Part shown: positions 43,077-52,343 of the stretch, piece by piece
How the letters are laid out: each line of letters opens with the position of its first letter
Position numbering within the stretch: the first letter of the stretch is position 1
Assembly (NCBI RefSeq): GCF_022179305.1
Contig: NZ_BPQP01000001.1
Coordinates: forward strand, 1 to 64,000
Reading direction: 5' to 3'
From: Methylobacterium iners
Lineage (GTDB): Bacteria > Pseudomonadota > Alphaproteobacteria > Rhizobiales > Beijerinckiaceae
DNA: 64,000 nucleotides
Made by a program: the position numbers and the translations under genes
The notes under the pieces: model-generated
Told to the model about the DNA's origin: nothing
Databases searched by the model: none
The model's input: the letters and a program-made list of their open reading frames with translations, nothing else

Positions 43077-44444
43077 ATGGCCGATTTCGACAGCGAAGCC
43101 AACCGCTTCTCCGCCCGCGCCAGCCGCTACGCGCGAGTGGGCGCCAATGTCGGGGGCGTGGCCGCACGGATGGCGGGCGCCAAGCTGTTCGGCTTCAAGG
43201 GCGAGACGCCGACGAATGCGGCCGCGCTGGCCCAGGCGCTCGGCGGCCTCAAGGGGCCGATCATGAAGGTGGCGCAGCTCCTCGCCACCGTTCCCGACCT
43301 GCTGCCGCCCGAATACGCGGCCGAGCTGCAGAAGCTCCAGGCTGACGCGCCTCCGATGGGGGCGGCCTTCGTGAAGCGGCGGATGATGGCGGAGCTCGGC
43401 CCGGATTGGCAGGGCCGTTTCGCGAGCTTCGACCTGAAGCCCGCGGCTGCGGCCTCCCTCGGTCAGGTCCACAAGGCGACCAGCCTCGATGGGACTGCGC
43501 TCGCCTGCAAGCTCCAGTATCCGGACATGCAATCGGCCGTGGAGGCCGACCTCAAGCAGCTTGAGCTCGCCTTCTCCCTGCACCGCCGACTCAGCTCATG
43601 GCTCGACACCCGCGAGATCGCCAAGGAGATCGGGGCCCGGGTCCGCGAGGAACTCGACTACGAGCGCGAGGCCAAGCACGCCGTCCTCTACGGCAACGTC
43701 CTGCGCGACATCGATGCCGTTCGAGTGCCGGCGATCCACCACGATCTTTCGACGAAGCGCCTGCTGACGCTGGGCTGGCTGGAGGGCGAGAAGATCCTGA
43801 CCTTCGCGGATGGGCCGATCGAAGTGCGCAACCGCCTCGCCCAGGCGATGTTCAAGGCCTGGTGGCACCCCTTCAGCCGCGCCGCCGTGATCCATGGCGA
43901 CCCCCATCTCGGCAATTACACCGTGTTCTCCGAGGGCGGGGAGCCGAGCGGCATCAATCTCCTCGATTACGGCTGCGTGCGCATCTTCCATCCGCGCTTC
44001 GTCGGCGGTGTCGTCGACCTCTACCGCGGCCTCCTCGACGACGACCGCGACCGCGTCGTTCACGCCTACGAAACCTGGGGGTTCAAGAACCTCAACGGCG
44101 AGCTGATCGACATCCTCAACATCTGGGCACGCTTCATCTATGGCCCGCTGCTGGAGGACCGCACCCGCACCGTCGCGGACGGGGTCAAGCCCGGCGATTA
44201 CGGCCGCCGCCAGGCCTTCGAGGTGCATCAGGCGCTCAAGGAGCGCGGGCCGGTGACGGTGCCGCAGGAATTCGTGTTCATGGACCGGGCGGCGGTCGGC
44301 CTCGGCGCGGTGTTCCTGCACTTGCGCTCGGAGCTGAACTATCACCGGTTGTTCGAGGCCGAGATCGAGCGCTTCTCCCTCGACGCGCTGGCGGGCCGGC
44401 AGGCCGAAGCGCTGACCGTCGCGGGGCTTCCCCAGCCGGTCTGA
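43077..44444 (+). CDS. ABC1/UbiB-family atypical kinase-like protein
   Basis: The 455-residue protein belongs to the ABC1/COQ8/UbiB family linked to ubiquinone synthesis. The usual KxGQ reads KVAQ here (GPIMKVAQLLA, residue about 67). The Ala-rich loop is AAASLGQVHKA, followed by EELDYEREAKHA, IHGDPHLGNYTV and LLDYGCVRIF (DYG for DFG). No C-terminal TM helices are evident, unlike E. coli UbiB. A start at 43068 would add three residues. Its exact role is not proven. Confidence 0.85.
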   Translation: MADFDSEANRFSARASRYARVGANVGGVAARMAGAKLFGFKGETPTNAAALAQALGGLKGPIMKVAQLLATVPDLLPPEYAAELQKLQADAPPMGAAFVKRRMMAELGPDWQGRFASFDLKPAAAASLGQVHKATSLDGTALACKLQYPDMQSAVEADLKQLELAFSLHRRLSSWLDTREIAKEIGARVREELDYEREAKHAVLYGNVLRDIDAVRVPAIHHDLSTKRLLTLGWLEGEKILTFADGPIEVRNRLAQAMFKAWWHPFSRAAVIHGDPHLGNYTVFSEGGEPSGINLLDYGCVRIFHPRFVGGVVDLYRGLLDDDRDRVVHAYETWGFKNLNGELIDILNIWARFIYGPLLEDRTRTVADGVKPGDYGRRQAFEVHQALKERGPVTVPQEFVFMDRAAVGLGAVFLHLRSELNYHRLFEAEIERFSLDALAGRQAEALTVAGLPQPV

Positions 44445-44566
44445 CAAAAGGCGTTGAGCGATTTTCTCCGCCCCATGTCTCGCGCGCATCTCGATTGCGA
44501 GCCGCCGATGCTTGCGCTAAGTCCGCTGGGAAGCAATCAAGAGCGTGCCCAGGGGACGACGACGAA

Positions 44567-44860
44567 ATGGCCGATACGAAGACCGTGTCCGGTTTGAACT
44601 ACAGCCCGGCGATGGACCAGAAAACTCACGAGCAGACCTATCGCGGCTTCGTTCGTTTCGTCGAAATCGGCACCACCGTTGTGATCTGCTGGGTGCTCGC
44701 CCTCGCGATCGGCGGCGTCCATGAGGCTTGGCTCACCGCCATCTTCGGCGTGATCGTCTCGGGCGCGGCCGGAGCGCTCGGCGCTCTTTCCCCGGCCATC
44801 GGATGGAAGGCGCCCACCGCGGTCGCCGTTCTGCTGCTCCTGTATCTCTTCTTCGGCTGA
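44567..44860 (+). CDS. aa3-type cytochrome c oxidase subunit IV
   Basis: The 97-residue membrane protein has [20 protein letters not shown], the pattern of the small bacterial aa3-oxidase subunit IV family, and three hydrophobic segments in the last 60 residues. The extra C-terminal helices are longer than the minimal single-helix form. It lies 47 bases upstream of pntAA, a linkage common in rhizobia. Confidence 0.8.
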   Translation: MADTKTVSGLNYSPAMDQKTHEQTYRGFVRFVEIGTTVVICWVLALAIGGVHEAWLTAIFGVIVSGAAGALGALSPAIGWKAPTAVAVLLLLYLFFG

Positions 44861-44907
44861 GACGACCGTCCAGCGCGAAGCCGTTCCGACCGAGGGAGAG
44901 TTCCTGA

Positions 44908-46047
44908 ATGCGCGTTGCTGTCTTGTCCGAGACGGATTCCGCGGAGCCGCGGGTCGCGGCGGTGCCCGAGACCGTGAAGAAGTTCAAAGCTCTCGGCGCG
45001 GAGGTCGTGGTGCAGGCGGGCGCCGGCAAGGCGGCCGGAGTGCCCGACGCGGAATACGAGGCGGCCGGCGCCACCATCGCGGTCTCCGTCGAGGAGACGG
45101 CCCGGGACGCCGACCTCGTCCTGAAGGTCCGCCGGCCCGAGGCGGCCGAGCTCGGCGCCCTCAAGCGCGGCGCGGCCGTCGTCGCGATCATGGATCCCTA
45201 CGGCCACGAGGCCGAACTGACGGCGATCGCCGAGGCCGGCTTGAGCGCCTTCGCCATGGAGTTGATGCCGCGCATCACCCGCGCGCAGGTGATGGATGTG
45301 CTCTCCTCGCAGGCCAACCTCGCCGGTTACCGGGCGGTCGTCGACGGCGCCGCCGAGTACGGCCGCGCCATGCCGATGATGATGACCGCCGCCGGCACCG
45401 TGCCCGCCGCCCGCGTCTTCGTGATGGGCGTCGGCGTCGCCGGACTCCAGGCCATCGCCACGGCCCGGCGTCTCGGCGCGGTCGTCACCGCCACCGACGT
45501 GCGGCCGGCGACCAAGGAGCAGGTGGAGTCGCTCGGCGCCAAGTTCGTCGCCGTCGAGGACGACGAGTTCAAGCAGGCCGAGACCGCGGGCGGCTACGCC
45601 AAGGAGATGTCGGCCGAGTACCGGAAGAAGCAGGGCGAGCTCGTCGCGACCCATATCGCCAAGCAGGACATCGTCATCACGACGGCGCTGATCCCGGGCC
45701 GGCCCGCGCCCAAGCTCGTGACCGAGGCCATGGTCGCCACCATGAAGCCCGGCTCCGTGCTGATCGACCTCGCGGTCGAGCGCGGCGGCAACGTCGAGGG
45801 CGCCAAGCCCGGCGAGGTCGTCACGACGGAGAACGGCGTCAAGATCGTCGGCCATCTCAACGTCCCGGGCCGCCTCGCGGCGACGGCGTCGAGCCTCTAT
45901 GCCCGCAACCTCTACGCCTTCGTGGAGACGCTGGTGGACAAGGAGACGAAATCGCTGGCGATCAAGTGGGACGACGAACTCGTCAAGGCCACGAACCTGA
46001 CCCGCGACGGCGGGGTGGTCCACCCCTCCTTCCAGCCCAAAGCCTGA
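44908..46047 (+). CDS. pntAA: NAD(P) transhydrogenase subunit alpha part 1
   Basis: The 379-residue product is the soluble NAD(H)-binding domain I of proton-translocating transhydrogenase. [20 protein letters not shown] opens it and [20 protein letters not shown] is the Rossmann nucleotide-binding loop near residue 172. [19 protein letters not shown] and [14 protein letters not shown] are conserved. The alpha subunit is split into PntAA and PntAB, as in Rhodospirillum. The enzyme makes NADPH at the expense of the proton gradient. Confidence 0.95.
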   Translation: MRVAVLSETDSAEPRVAAVPETVKKFKALGAEVVVQAGAGKAAGVPDAEYEAAGATIAVSVEETARDADLVLKVRRPEAAELGALKRGAAVVAIMDPYGHEAELTAIAEAGLSAFAMELMPRITRAQVMDVLSSQANLAGYRAVVDGAAEYGRAMPMMMTAAGTVPAARVFVMGVGVAGLQAIATARRLGAVVTATDVRPATKEQVESLGAKFVAVEDDEFKQAETAGGYAKEMSAEYRKKQGELVATHIAKQDIVITTALIPGRPAPKLVTEAMVATMKPGSVLIDLAVERGGNVEGAKPGEVVTTENGVKIVGHLNVPGRLAATASSLYARNLYAFVETLVDKETKSLAIKWDDELVKATNLTRDGGVVHPSFQPKA

Positions 46048-46067
46048 TCCCCGCCGGAGGACCTAGA

Positions 46068-46517
46068 ATGGCCACGCTTCCATCCGATCTGGCGGCAGAG
46101 CAGGCGCGCGCCGCCGCGGCCGCGGCCCGCACCGCCGCCGACATCGCCAAGGGTCATGCCGACCAGGCCCAGAGCCTCGCCGACAGCCTCGGCCACGGCG
46201 TCGCCGCGGTCACCGGCGGCGCCATCGATCCCGTCGTCTTCCAGCTCGCGATCTTCGTCCTCGCGATCTTCGTCGGCTACTACGTCGTCTGGTCGGTGAC
46301 CCCGGCGCTGCACACGCCTCTGATGTCGGTCACGAACGCGATCTCCTCCGTGATCATCGTCGGCGCGATCCTCGCGGCCGGCGTTCCGCTCATCGAGAAG
46401 GGCACGGGCTGGGCCCGGTTCTTCGGGTTCATCGGCATCGTCTTCGCCAGCGTGAACATCTTCGGCGGCTTCCTCGTCACGCAACGCATGCTCGCCATGT
46501 ACAAGAAGAAGGCTTGA
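46068..46517 (+). CDS. pntAB: NAD(P) transhydrogenase subunit alpha part 2
   Basis: The 149-residue product is the membrane part of the split alpha subunit. An Ala-rich N-terminal stretch (about residues 1-45) is followed by four hydrophobic helices. [20 protein letters not shown] and [20 protein letters not shown] are the conserved membrane motifs. It starts at MATLPSDL, 20 bases after pntAA with CCGGAGG upstream. The Ala-rich leader is longer than in typical homologues. Confidence 0.92.
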   Translation: MATLPSDLAAEQARAAAAAARTAADIAKGHADQAQSLADSLGHGVAAVTGGAIDPVVFQLAIFVLAIFVGYYVVWSVTPALHTPLMSVTNAISSVIIVGAILAAGVPLIEKGTGWARFFGFIGIVFASVNIFGGFLVTQRMLAMYKKKA

Positions 46518-46521
46518 GACG

Positions 46522-47922
46522 ATGTCCGAGAACGTCTCATCCCTGCTCTACATCGTCGCCGGCATCCTGTTCATCATGGCGCTGCGGGGGCTCTCGCACC
46601 CGACGACGTCGCGGCAGGGCAACCTCTACGGCATGGTCGGCATGGGCCTGGCCGTGCTCACCACCCTGATCGGCCATCCGCCGGCGGGGATCGGCGCCTG
46701 GTTCCTGGTGCTTCTCGGGCTCGGGATCGGCGGCGGCTTGGGCGCCGTCATCGCCAAGCGCGTGCCGATGACGGCCATGCCCGAGCTCGTGGCGGCCTTC
46801 CACTCGCTGGTCGGCCTCGCGGCCGTGGCCGGCGCGGCGGGCACGCTCTACGCCCCCCAGGCGGTCGGCATCCTTGAGAACGGGCACATCCATAAGGAAT
46901 CGCTGTTCGAGATGGCGCTCGGCGTCGCCATCGGCGCGATCACCTTCACGGGCTCGGTCATCGCCTTCGCCAAGCTCTCCGGGCGGATGTCGGGCAAGCC
47001 GATCATCCTGCCTCAGCGCCACGCCATCAACATCGCGCTCGGCATCGCGCTCGTCGGCCTCATCGCCGTCTTCATCGGCACCGAGAGCAAGGCGCTGTTC
47101 TGGCTGATCGTGATCCTGTCCTTCGTGCTCGGTGGGCTCCTCATCATCCCGATCGGCGGCGCCGACATGCCCGTCGTCGTCTCGATGCTGAACTCCTACT
47201 CGGGTTGGGCCGCGGCCGGCATCGGCTTCACCCTGGGCAACCTCGCGCTGATCATCACCGGCGCGCTCGTCGGCTCGTCCGGCGCGATCCTGTCCTACAT
47301 CATGTGCAAGGCGATGAACCGGTCGTTCATCTCGGTCATCCTCGGCGGCTTCGGCGGCGACAGTGCCGCCGCAGGAGCCGGTGGCGCTGTCGAGACCCGG
47401 CCGGTCAAGCAGGGTTCGGCGGACGATGCCGCCTACATCATGAAGAACGCCGAGCGCGTCATCATCGTGCCGGGCTACGGCATGGCGGTGGCCCAGGCTC
47501 AGCACAGCCTGCGCGAGATGGCCGACCTTCTCAAGAAGGAGGGCGTGGATGTGAAATACGCTATCCACCCCGTGGCGGGCCGTATGCCCGGCCACATGAA
47601 CGTGCTGCTGGCGGAAGCCAACGTGCCCTACGACGAGGTCTTCGAGCTCGAGGACATCAACGGCGAGTTCCCGCAGGCCGACGTCGCCTTCGTGATCGGC
47701 GCCAACGACGTCACCAACCCGGCCGCCAAGACCGACAAGGCCTCGCCGATCTACGGCATGCCGATCCTCGACGTGGAGCGGGCCAAGACCGTGCTCTTCA
47801 TCAAGCGCGGCATGGGCTCTGGCTATGCCGGCGTCGAGAACGAGGTCTTCTTCCGCGACAACACCATGATGCTGTTCGGCGACGCCAAGAAGGTCGTCGA
47901 CTCGATCCTCAAGAACCTCTGA
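46522..47922 (+). CDS. pntB: NAD(P) transhydrogenase subunit beta
   Basis: The 466-residue product has about eight or nine TM helices in residues 1-260 that form the proton path. A C-terminal NADP(H)-binding domain III contains VIIVPGYGMAVAQAQHSL, IHPVAGRMPGHMNVLLAEA and VIGANDVTNPAAK. All the domain III loops are intact. It starts four bases after pntAB, so the three genes are one unit. Confidence 0.95.
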   Translation: MSENVSSLLYIVAGILFIMALRGLSHPTTSRQGNLYGMVGMGLAVLTTLIGHPPAGIGAWFLVLLGLGIGGGLGAVIAKRVPMTAMPELVAAFHSLVGLAAVAGAAGTLYAPQAVGILENGHIHKESLFEMALGVAIGAITFTGSVIAFAKLSGRMSGKPIILPQRHAINIALGIALVGLIAVFIGTESKALFWLIVILSFVLGGLLIIPIGGADMPVVVSMLNSYSGWAAAGIGFTLGNLALIITGALVGSSGAILSYIMCKAMNRSFISVILGGFGGDSAAAGAGGAVETRPVKQGSADDAAYIMKNAERVIIVPGYGMAVAQAQHSLREMADLLKKEGVDVKYAIHPVAGRMPGHMNVLLAEANVPYDEVFELEDINGEFPQADVAFVIGANDVTNPAAKTDKASPIYGMPILDVERAKTVLFIKRGMGSGYAGVENEVFFRDNTMMLFGDAKKVVDSILKNL

Positions 47923-47932
47923 GACTAATGCT

Positions 47933-48034
47933 CTCCTCCCCCTTGTGGGGAGGAGTTGGAGGTGGTTCCGCTAGCCTCCGCGCGAGGGTCACCCAGCCAC
48001 CCCCACCCTCGGTCCCTCCCCACAAGGGGGAGGG
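47933..48034. repeat. REP-like inverted repeat between pntB and recJ
   Basis: Two short hairpins sit at the ends of a larger inverted repeat. The left is CTCCTCCCC/GGGGAGGAG with a CTTGT loop (47933-47955). The right is CCCTCCCC/GGGGAGGG with an ACAAG loop (48014-48034). The left end reads CCTCCCCCTTGTGGGGAGG, and the same sequence occurs as the complement of the right end. It probably ends the pnt transcript and looks like a short dispersed repeat of the genome. Confidence 0.7.
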
Positions 48035-48099
48035 AAGGTGCCTCGCCTGTCGCAATCGCGCAGCAGCCTCGTGGCGCCGATCAGGCTACACTCGCCCTC

Positions 48100-49899
48100 G
48101 TGTCAGCCACGCTCCTCGATTCCCCGCGCGCCTTCCTCGACGTGCAGCGCTCCATCCTCGGCCGCCCCTGGCGCGACCGTTGCGCGGATGCCGCGACCCA
48201 GGCCTACGCGGCCACGATGACCCAGGCCCATGGTCTGCCGGACCTCCTGGCCCGGGTGCTCGCTGCCCGCGGCATCCGTCCGGGCGAGGCCGAGGCCTAC
48301 CTGCGCCCGCGCTTGCGCGAGCTGATGCCGGACCCCGCCTGCCTCCTCGACATGGAGGCCGCCGCCGAGCGCCTGGCCCGTGCCGTCGAGACCCGCGAGA
48401 CCGTCGCGATCTTCGGCGATTACGACGTCGACGGCGCCGCCAGCGCCGCGCTCCTGGCCGGGCATCTGCGGGCGCTGGACGTGCCCGTGCATGTCCACAT
48501 CCCCGACCGGATCACGGAGGGCTACGGGCCCAACGTCGCGGCCGTGACGGCCTTGGCGGGCGAGGGCGCGACCCTCCTCGTCACCGTCGATTGCGGGACG
48601 GCCGGGCATGAGCCGCTGGCGCACGCGGCGGCGCTCGGCCTCGACACCATCGTGCTCGACCATCACGGCGCGCCCGAGGCCCTGCCCATCGCCCGGGCGA
48701 TCGTGAATCCGAACCGCCTCGACGACCTCTCGGGCCTCGGCCATCTCTGCGCGGCGGGCGTCGTCTTCCTCACCCTCGTCGCACTGAACCGCCGCCTGCG
48801 CGCACGAGGGCGGCTGGACCTCCCTGAATTGACCGGCGCCCTCGACCTCGTTGCGCTCGCCACCGTGGCCGACGTGGTGCCGCTCGTCGGCCTGAACCGC
48901 GCCTTCGTCGTCCAGGGCCTCACCGTGATGCGGGCGCGGGGCCGCAAGGGGCTGGCCGCCCTCCTCGACGCCGCATCCTTGAGCGAGCCGCCGGAGGCGT
49001 GGCACCTCGGCTATCTCGTCGGCCCGCGCATCAATGCCGGCGGCCGTATCGGCGACGCCGCTCTCGGTGCCCGCCTCCTCGGCACGGAGGATCCGGCGGA
49101 GGCAGCGCGGATCGCGGCCGAGCTCGACCGGCTCAATCGCGAGCGCCAGGTCATCGAGGCGGAGGCGGTCGCCGAGGCCGAGGCGGCGATGGATCGCGAG
49201 CTCGCGGGAGACCCGGATCGCCCGGTCCTGGTTGCAGGCTCCGGCGACTGGCACCCCGGGATCGTCGGACTCATCGCGGCCCGGCTCAAGGAGCGGTTCC
49301 GCCGTCCTGCCTTCGCCTTCGCCCTGCGGCCGGACGGCAGCGCCGTCGGCTCCGGGCGCTCGATTCCGGGTGCCGATATCGGCCGAGCCGTCCGCGAGGC
49401 GGTCGCGGCCGGCCTCATTGCCAAGGGGGGCGGCCATGCCATGGCCGCGGGCGCCACCCTCGCCGGCATCGACCTCGCGCGGTTCGGCGAGGACATGGCG
49501 CACAGGCTGGCGGATGACGTCGCCCGGGCCACTGCCGTGGAGGCCCTCCTCATCGACGGGACGGTCAATGCCGGTGGCGCGACGGCCGAGATGGTGCGCC
49601 TCATCCAGCGCGCCGGTCCCTTCGGCCAGGGCGCGCCCGAGCCCGTCTTCGCCTTGCCCCGCCACCGCATCGCCGATGCCCGGATCGTCGGCAACGGCCA
49701 TGTCAGCGCCAAGCTGCGCAGCCGCGACGGGCAGGTTCTCGCCGCCATCGCCTTCCGCTCGGCCGAAGGTCCGGTCGGTCGGGCGCTCCTGAGCGGGATC
49801 GGGCGCGATTTCCATGTCGCCGGCACCCTCAGCTGCGACAGCTGGCGCGGCAGCGAGCGGGCGCAGCTCCGCATCGGGGACCTCGCGCCCTGCGACTGA
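48100..49899 (+). CDS. recJ: Single-stranded-DNA-specific exonuclease RecJ
   Basis: The 599-residue 5'-3' ssDNA exonuclease functions in recombination and repair. The DHH phosphoesterase motifs are complete: VAIFGDYDVDGAASAALL near residue 100, LVTVDCGTAGHEP, TIVLDHHGAPEALP, and the later GPRINAGGRIGDA. The DHHA1 domain has GGHAMAAGATL near residue 445. GTG 48100 is chosen because upstream in-frame codons run into the REP-like repeat. Confidence 0.92.
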   Translation: MSATLLDSPRAFLDVQRSILGRPWRDRCADAATQAYAATMTQAHGLPDLLARVLAARGIRPGEAEAYLRPRLRELMPDPACLLDMEAAAERLARAVETRETVAIFGDYDVDGAASAALLAGHLRALDVPVHVHIPDRITEGYGPNVAAVTALAGEGATLLVTVDCGTAGHEPLAHAAALGLDTIVLDHHGAPEALPIARAIVNPNRLDDLSGLGHLCAAGVVFLTLVALNRRLRARGRLDLPELTGALDLVALATVADVVPLVGLNRAFVVQGLTVMRARGRKGLAALLDAASLSEPPEAWHLGYLVGPRINAGGRIGDAALGARLLGTEDPAEAARIAAELDRLNRERQVIEAEAVAEAEAAMDRELAGDPDRPVLVAGSGDWHPGIVGLIAARLKERFRRPAFAFALRPDGSAVGSGRSIPGADIGRAVREAVAAGLIAKGGGHAMAAGATLAGIDLARFGEDMAHRLADDVARATAVEALLIDGTVNAGGATAEMVRLIQRAGPFGQGAPEPVFALPRHRIADARIVGNGHVSAKLRSRDGQVLAAIAFRSAEGPVGRALLSGIGRDFHVAGTLSCDSWRGSERAQLRIGDLAPCD

Positions 49900-49924
49900 T
49901 CGGGGGCCGAACGCGATCTTCCGG

Positions 49925-49953
49925 TTGACAGCCCCCGGCCCCGATCCTAAACC
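49925..49953 (+). promoter_or_regulatory. Sigma-70-type promoter of tRNA-Asp
   Basis: TTGACA (49925-49930) and TAAACC (49948-49953) are 17 bases apart. Transcription would begin near 49960, about 25 bases before the tRNA 5' end. The -35 is a perfect consensus. Confidence 0.65.
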
Positions 49954-49985
49954 CCGGCCCACACCGCGTTTGCGCGGAACGCCAC

Positions 49986-50062
49986 GCGGGCGTAGCTCAG
50001 TTGGTTAGAGTGCCGGCCTGTCACGCCGGAGGTCGCGGGTTCGAGCCCCGTCGCCCGCGCCA
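49986..50062 (+). tRNA. tRNA-Asp(GTC)
   Basis: The acceptor stem pairs GCGGGCG with CGCCCGC. The D-arm has AGCTCAGTTGGTTAGAG. The anticodon stem CCGGC/GCCGG encloses the loop CTGTCAC with anticodon GTC at 50020-50022. The T-arm has GGGTTCGAGCCCC, and a CCA end is encoded at 50060-50062. All cloverleaf elements are intact. Confidence 0.97.
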
Positions 50063-50196
50063 CGGTTCAATCCGTCTTACTTTCCGCAAAACTTGGCCGC
50101 CGAAACAAAAGGGTGGGCTTTCTTGTTGCCTTGCCGGCGCAGGAGGCGGCACCCCGGACGGGCCCGCTGTTCGCGTCGACCTTGCGAGGGCGCGGG

Positions 50197-50412
50197 ATGA
50201 GCGGCTTCTACTTCCTGTACTTCACGGTTTGCATGGCGAGTTCGCCCGACACCTGCGAGGCGCGCCGTCTGGCCCTCGACGTGCTGGACGCCAATGGCTG
50301 CATCCACGTCGCCCAGCCGCAGCTTGCGCGCTGGATCGGGGATCATCCCGAGTATCGCATCGCCGCCTGGCGCTGCGGCTCGCCCCCGCGGGACCGGGGC
50401 ACGCGGATCTGA
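50197..50412 (+). CDS. Small hypothetical protein with four cysteines
   Basis: The 71-residue product (MSGFYFLYFTVCMASSPDTC) has Cys residues at about 12, 20, 35 and 60 and an amphipathic middle. It has no recognised domain. The start follows GCGCGGG. It lies 135 bases after tRNA-Asp. An ATG at 50113 would add 28 residues of low quality. It could be a conserved orphan, but I cannot confirm it. Confidence 0.5.
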   Translation: MSGFYFLYFTVCMASSPDTCEARRLALDVLDANGCIHVAQPQLARWIGDHPEYRIAAWRCGSPPRDRGTRI

Positions 50413-50532
50413 GCGTTGCCTGGCGGGCACAGCGGTTCACCGGCTTATCGCGACGTGAAGTGATGCCGCGTTTTCGCCGCATCGGGCCGGGATGGCGTGA
50501 GGATCGCCATCCTGAAACCCAAGCTCGCACCG

Positions 50533-51039
50533 ATGTCGCCATCCCGCCCGCGCCGCACCTTGCCCCTCCTCGCCGTCGCGCTGACGCTCCTCGCGCTCGC
50601 AGGCTGCGGCGCCCCGACGATCCTGAGCGAGGCGGACCTGCCGACGAGCCCCGTCGTCCTCGACGAGCAGGCTGCCGCCGCGGCGATCTCCCGCTACCGC
50701 GCCCAGCACGGGCTCGGCCCCGTCATCCTCGATCCGAGCCTCGTCCGGGCCGCCTCCTATCAGGCGCGCTCGAACGCGCAGGCCGGCCGGCTCAGCCACG
50801 AGATCGGCGGCACCTTCAACGCACGCATGGCGGAGGCGGGCTACGGCAGGGTCCACGGCTCGGAAAATCTCGGTGCCGGCGCCAGCACCTTCGACGAGGC
50901 CCTGGCGCGCTGGAAGGCCTCGCCGGAGCACAACAAGAACATGCTCATCCCGCAGCTGAAGCGGGTCGGCATCGCCCGCGTCGATGCGCCGGGCTCGCGC
51001 TACAAGCGGTTCTGGGCGCTGATGATGGCGGGCGGCTGA
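50533..51039 (+). CDS. CAP/SCP-domain lipoprotein
   Basis: The 168-residue product has a lipoprotein signal with lipobox LALAGC (Cys near residue 25). A CAP domain (PF00188 type) follows, with ISRYRAQHGLGPVILDP, ARSNAQAGRLSHEIGG, HGSENLGAGASTFDEALARW and SPEHNKNMLIP. The His and Glu residues of the CAP cavity are present. Bacterial CAP proteins are of uncertain function. The start MSPSRPRRT is preferred because it gives the signal peptide. Confidence 0.85.
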   Translation: MSPSRPRRTLPLLAVALTLLALAGCGAPTILSEADLPTSPVVLDEQAAAAAISRYRAQHGLGPVILDPSLVRAASYQARSNAQAGRLSHEIGGTFNARMAEAGYGRVHGSENLGAGASTFDEALARWKASPEHNKNMLIPQLKRVGIARVDAPGSRYKRFWALMMAGG

Positions 51040-51111
51040 GGGGCTCGCCTGGACGAGGTCCCGGGGATCGGACCGCCTCGGACGTCAGTGTCCGGAAGCT
51101 TTGAGTTCCAC

Positions 51112-51336
51112 TCAGGTCCGGACGGGGCCGGACCCTCCCATCCTTCCGGGCCTGAGGTGCAGGAAGCTGCGCTCTCCCACCGCGGCCTCGGCGACCTGAT
51201 CGATGGCGTCCAGAAGGTCGGCGACCCGCTTGGGTTTGGCCTTCTCCACAAGCGGATCGACATGAACCCGGCGCGTCTCCGTGCGGCCGGCGATGAGTTG
51301 AGCCTCGCTCAGGCGATCGAAATCACGTTTCGGCAT
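51112..51336 (-). CDS. Small hypothetical protein
   Basis: The 74-residue product starts MPKRDFDRLSEAQLIAG. AAGGAGAGGC lies directly upstream of the ATG, a strong ribosome binding site. The middle (PLVEKAKPKRVADLLDAIDQ) looks helical and charged. I recognise no family. It lies on the opposite strand to the CAP lipoprotein gene. Confidence 0.55.
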   Translation of the reverse strand: MPKRDFDRLSEAQLIAGRTETRRVHVDPLVEKAKPKRVADLLDAIDQVAEAAVGERSFLHLRPGRMGGSGPVRT

Positions 51337-51403
51337 GGCCTCTCCTTGTAGGGAAACATACCCAGAACGTGGTTAACGATCGGTTACCGAGACGAGGCCC
51401 CGC

Positions 51404-51607
51404 TCAGCGGTCCCCCGCGCCCGAGAGAAGCTTCTCGATCTGAGCGAGGCCGTTCTCTCGGGCCTTGGACTCCGTCGGGTGGTTGCGGTCCGAACGCTGC
51501 ACGAGCTTGCCGTTCTTCCGGATCGCCCAATGGTAGAGACCCCCGGGCGCGCTCGGCGCCAGAAGCTCGAGAGTGTAGGGATAGGTGTTCGTCATTGTAT
51601 CGCTCAT
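51404..51607 (-). CDS. Small hypothetical protein
   Basis: The 67-residue product has YTLELLAPSAPGGLYHWAIR and KARENGLAQIEKLL. The alternation suggests a small beta-beta-alpha fold (GLYHWAIRKNGKLVQRSD). The start MSDTMTNTY is chosen over upstream in-frame codons; GGGCGG precedes it. A second ATG at 51595 is possible. I recognise no named family. It lies just left of the tRNA-like repeat. Confidence 0.55.
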   Translation of the reverse strand: MSDTMTNTYPYTLELLAPSAPGGLYHWAIRKNGKLVQRSDRNHPTESKARENGLAQIEKLLSGAGDR

Positions 51608-51719
51608 CCCGCCCTTATGCCACGAGCGGGCAGCCATGGCCAAGGCCCCGTCACGCAGGCGATTTCGCGCTGGGGCACGCAGCCGCACATGGCTCCTGCA
51701 CTGGAGGGCCTATTGGGCC

Positions 51720-51756
51720 GACGGGCTCGAACCGCCGACCCGCTCCGTGTAAAAGA
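51720..51756 (-). repeat. tRNA-Val 3'-half-like sequence, left copy
   Basis: These 37 bases match 54776-54812 with a single difference (G at 51742, T at 54798). On the minus strand they contain the anticodon loop TTTACAC, the variable loop and a complete T-arm (GGCGG TTCGAGC CCGTC). The acceptor strand that follows is not the tRNA-Val one and there is no 5' half, so this is not a gene. It could be an old attachment-site scar. Confidence 0.75.
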
Positions 51757-51789
51757 AGCCTTGTAACGACAGGGACGTCGGGAGTGCAC

Positions 51790-51812
51790 CTAGAGCGATC
51801 ATCTCGCTCTAG
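51790..51812. repeat. Inverted repeat at the end of the IS630 remnant
   Basis: CTAGAGCGA and TCGCTCTAG form 9-base arms around a TCATC loop. It overlaps the stop end of the decayed transposase gene. It may be part of an insertion-sequence end. Confidence 0.5.
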
Positions 51813-52343
51813 TACCCTGTCACGGGTTGATGCAGGATGGGGCAAGAGGGAGCGTGTGTTGCACGCTCTGCACCCCGAACTGCGCCCTGGGCATGATGGC
51901 GGGCACTGGCCGAGAGCTTCTTGTAGCTCATCATCCGCAGAACCCGGCTCAACGTCCGCTCGGAAACCGAGACGCTGGGACCCTCGAACAGGATCTGAGC
52001 CAGATCGACCAGCCGCCAGCGCAACACTCCTTGCGCCGCCGGTATCGGCCCTTGCTCGACGAGAGCACGCAGCACCTCGCACTGCTCGGCATTCAGACGC
52101 GGGCGCGAAACGGGGCCTTGCCGCCGATCAACGTCCGCGCCGTTGGCGTCGAAAGCTAGGACCTAGTCCCGCACCGTCCGCAGTCCACCCCCGCCCAGCG
52201 CGGCAGCTTCCGCGCGTGAGCTGCCCGTGTAGATCGCAGACAAGGCAAGCAGGCGGCGAGTCCGATTCGGTCGCGCGAGCATTTTGCAGCGCCCGCAGGA
52301 CCCCTGCATCGACGTCCGATCGCAACGGTGCGGGAGCGGCCAT
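51809..52343 (-). pseudogene. Decayed IS630-family transposase, N-terminal HTH part
   Basis: Pieces of an IS630-type transposase are readable in order. MAAPAPLRSDVDAGVLRAL is the start. In another frame come RTRRLLALSAIYTGSSRAEA and GLRTVRD with an in-frame TAG, where Trp is expected (RDWVL), then SRPRLNAEQ. The last piece is GVLRWRLVDLAQ and SVSERTLSRVLRMMSYKKLS followed by RHHAQ. The DDE domain is missing and the tail is unrelated. There are at least one frameshift and one stop, so it is non-functional. Family assignment rests on these motifs. Confidence 0.8.

Noticed and set aside
51720-51756. A functional tRNA-Val gene
   Set aside because: Only the 3' half from the anticodon loop to the T-arm is present. 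The acceptor strand does not match, and there is no D-arm or 5' acceptor.
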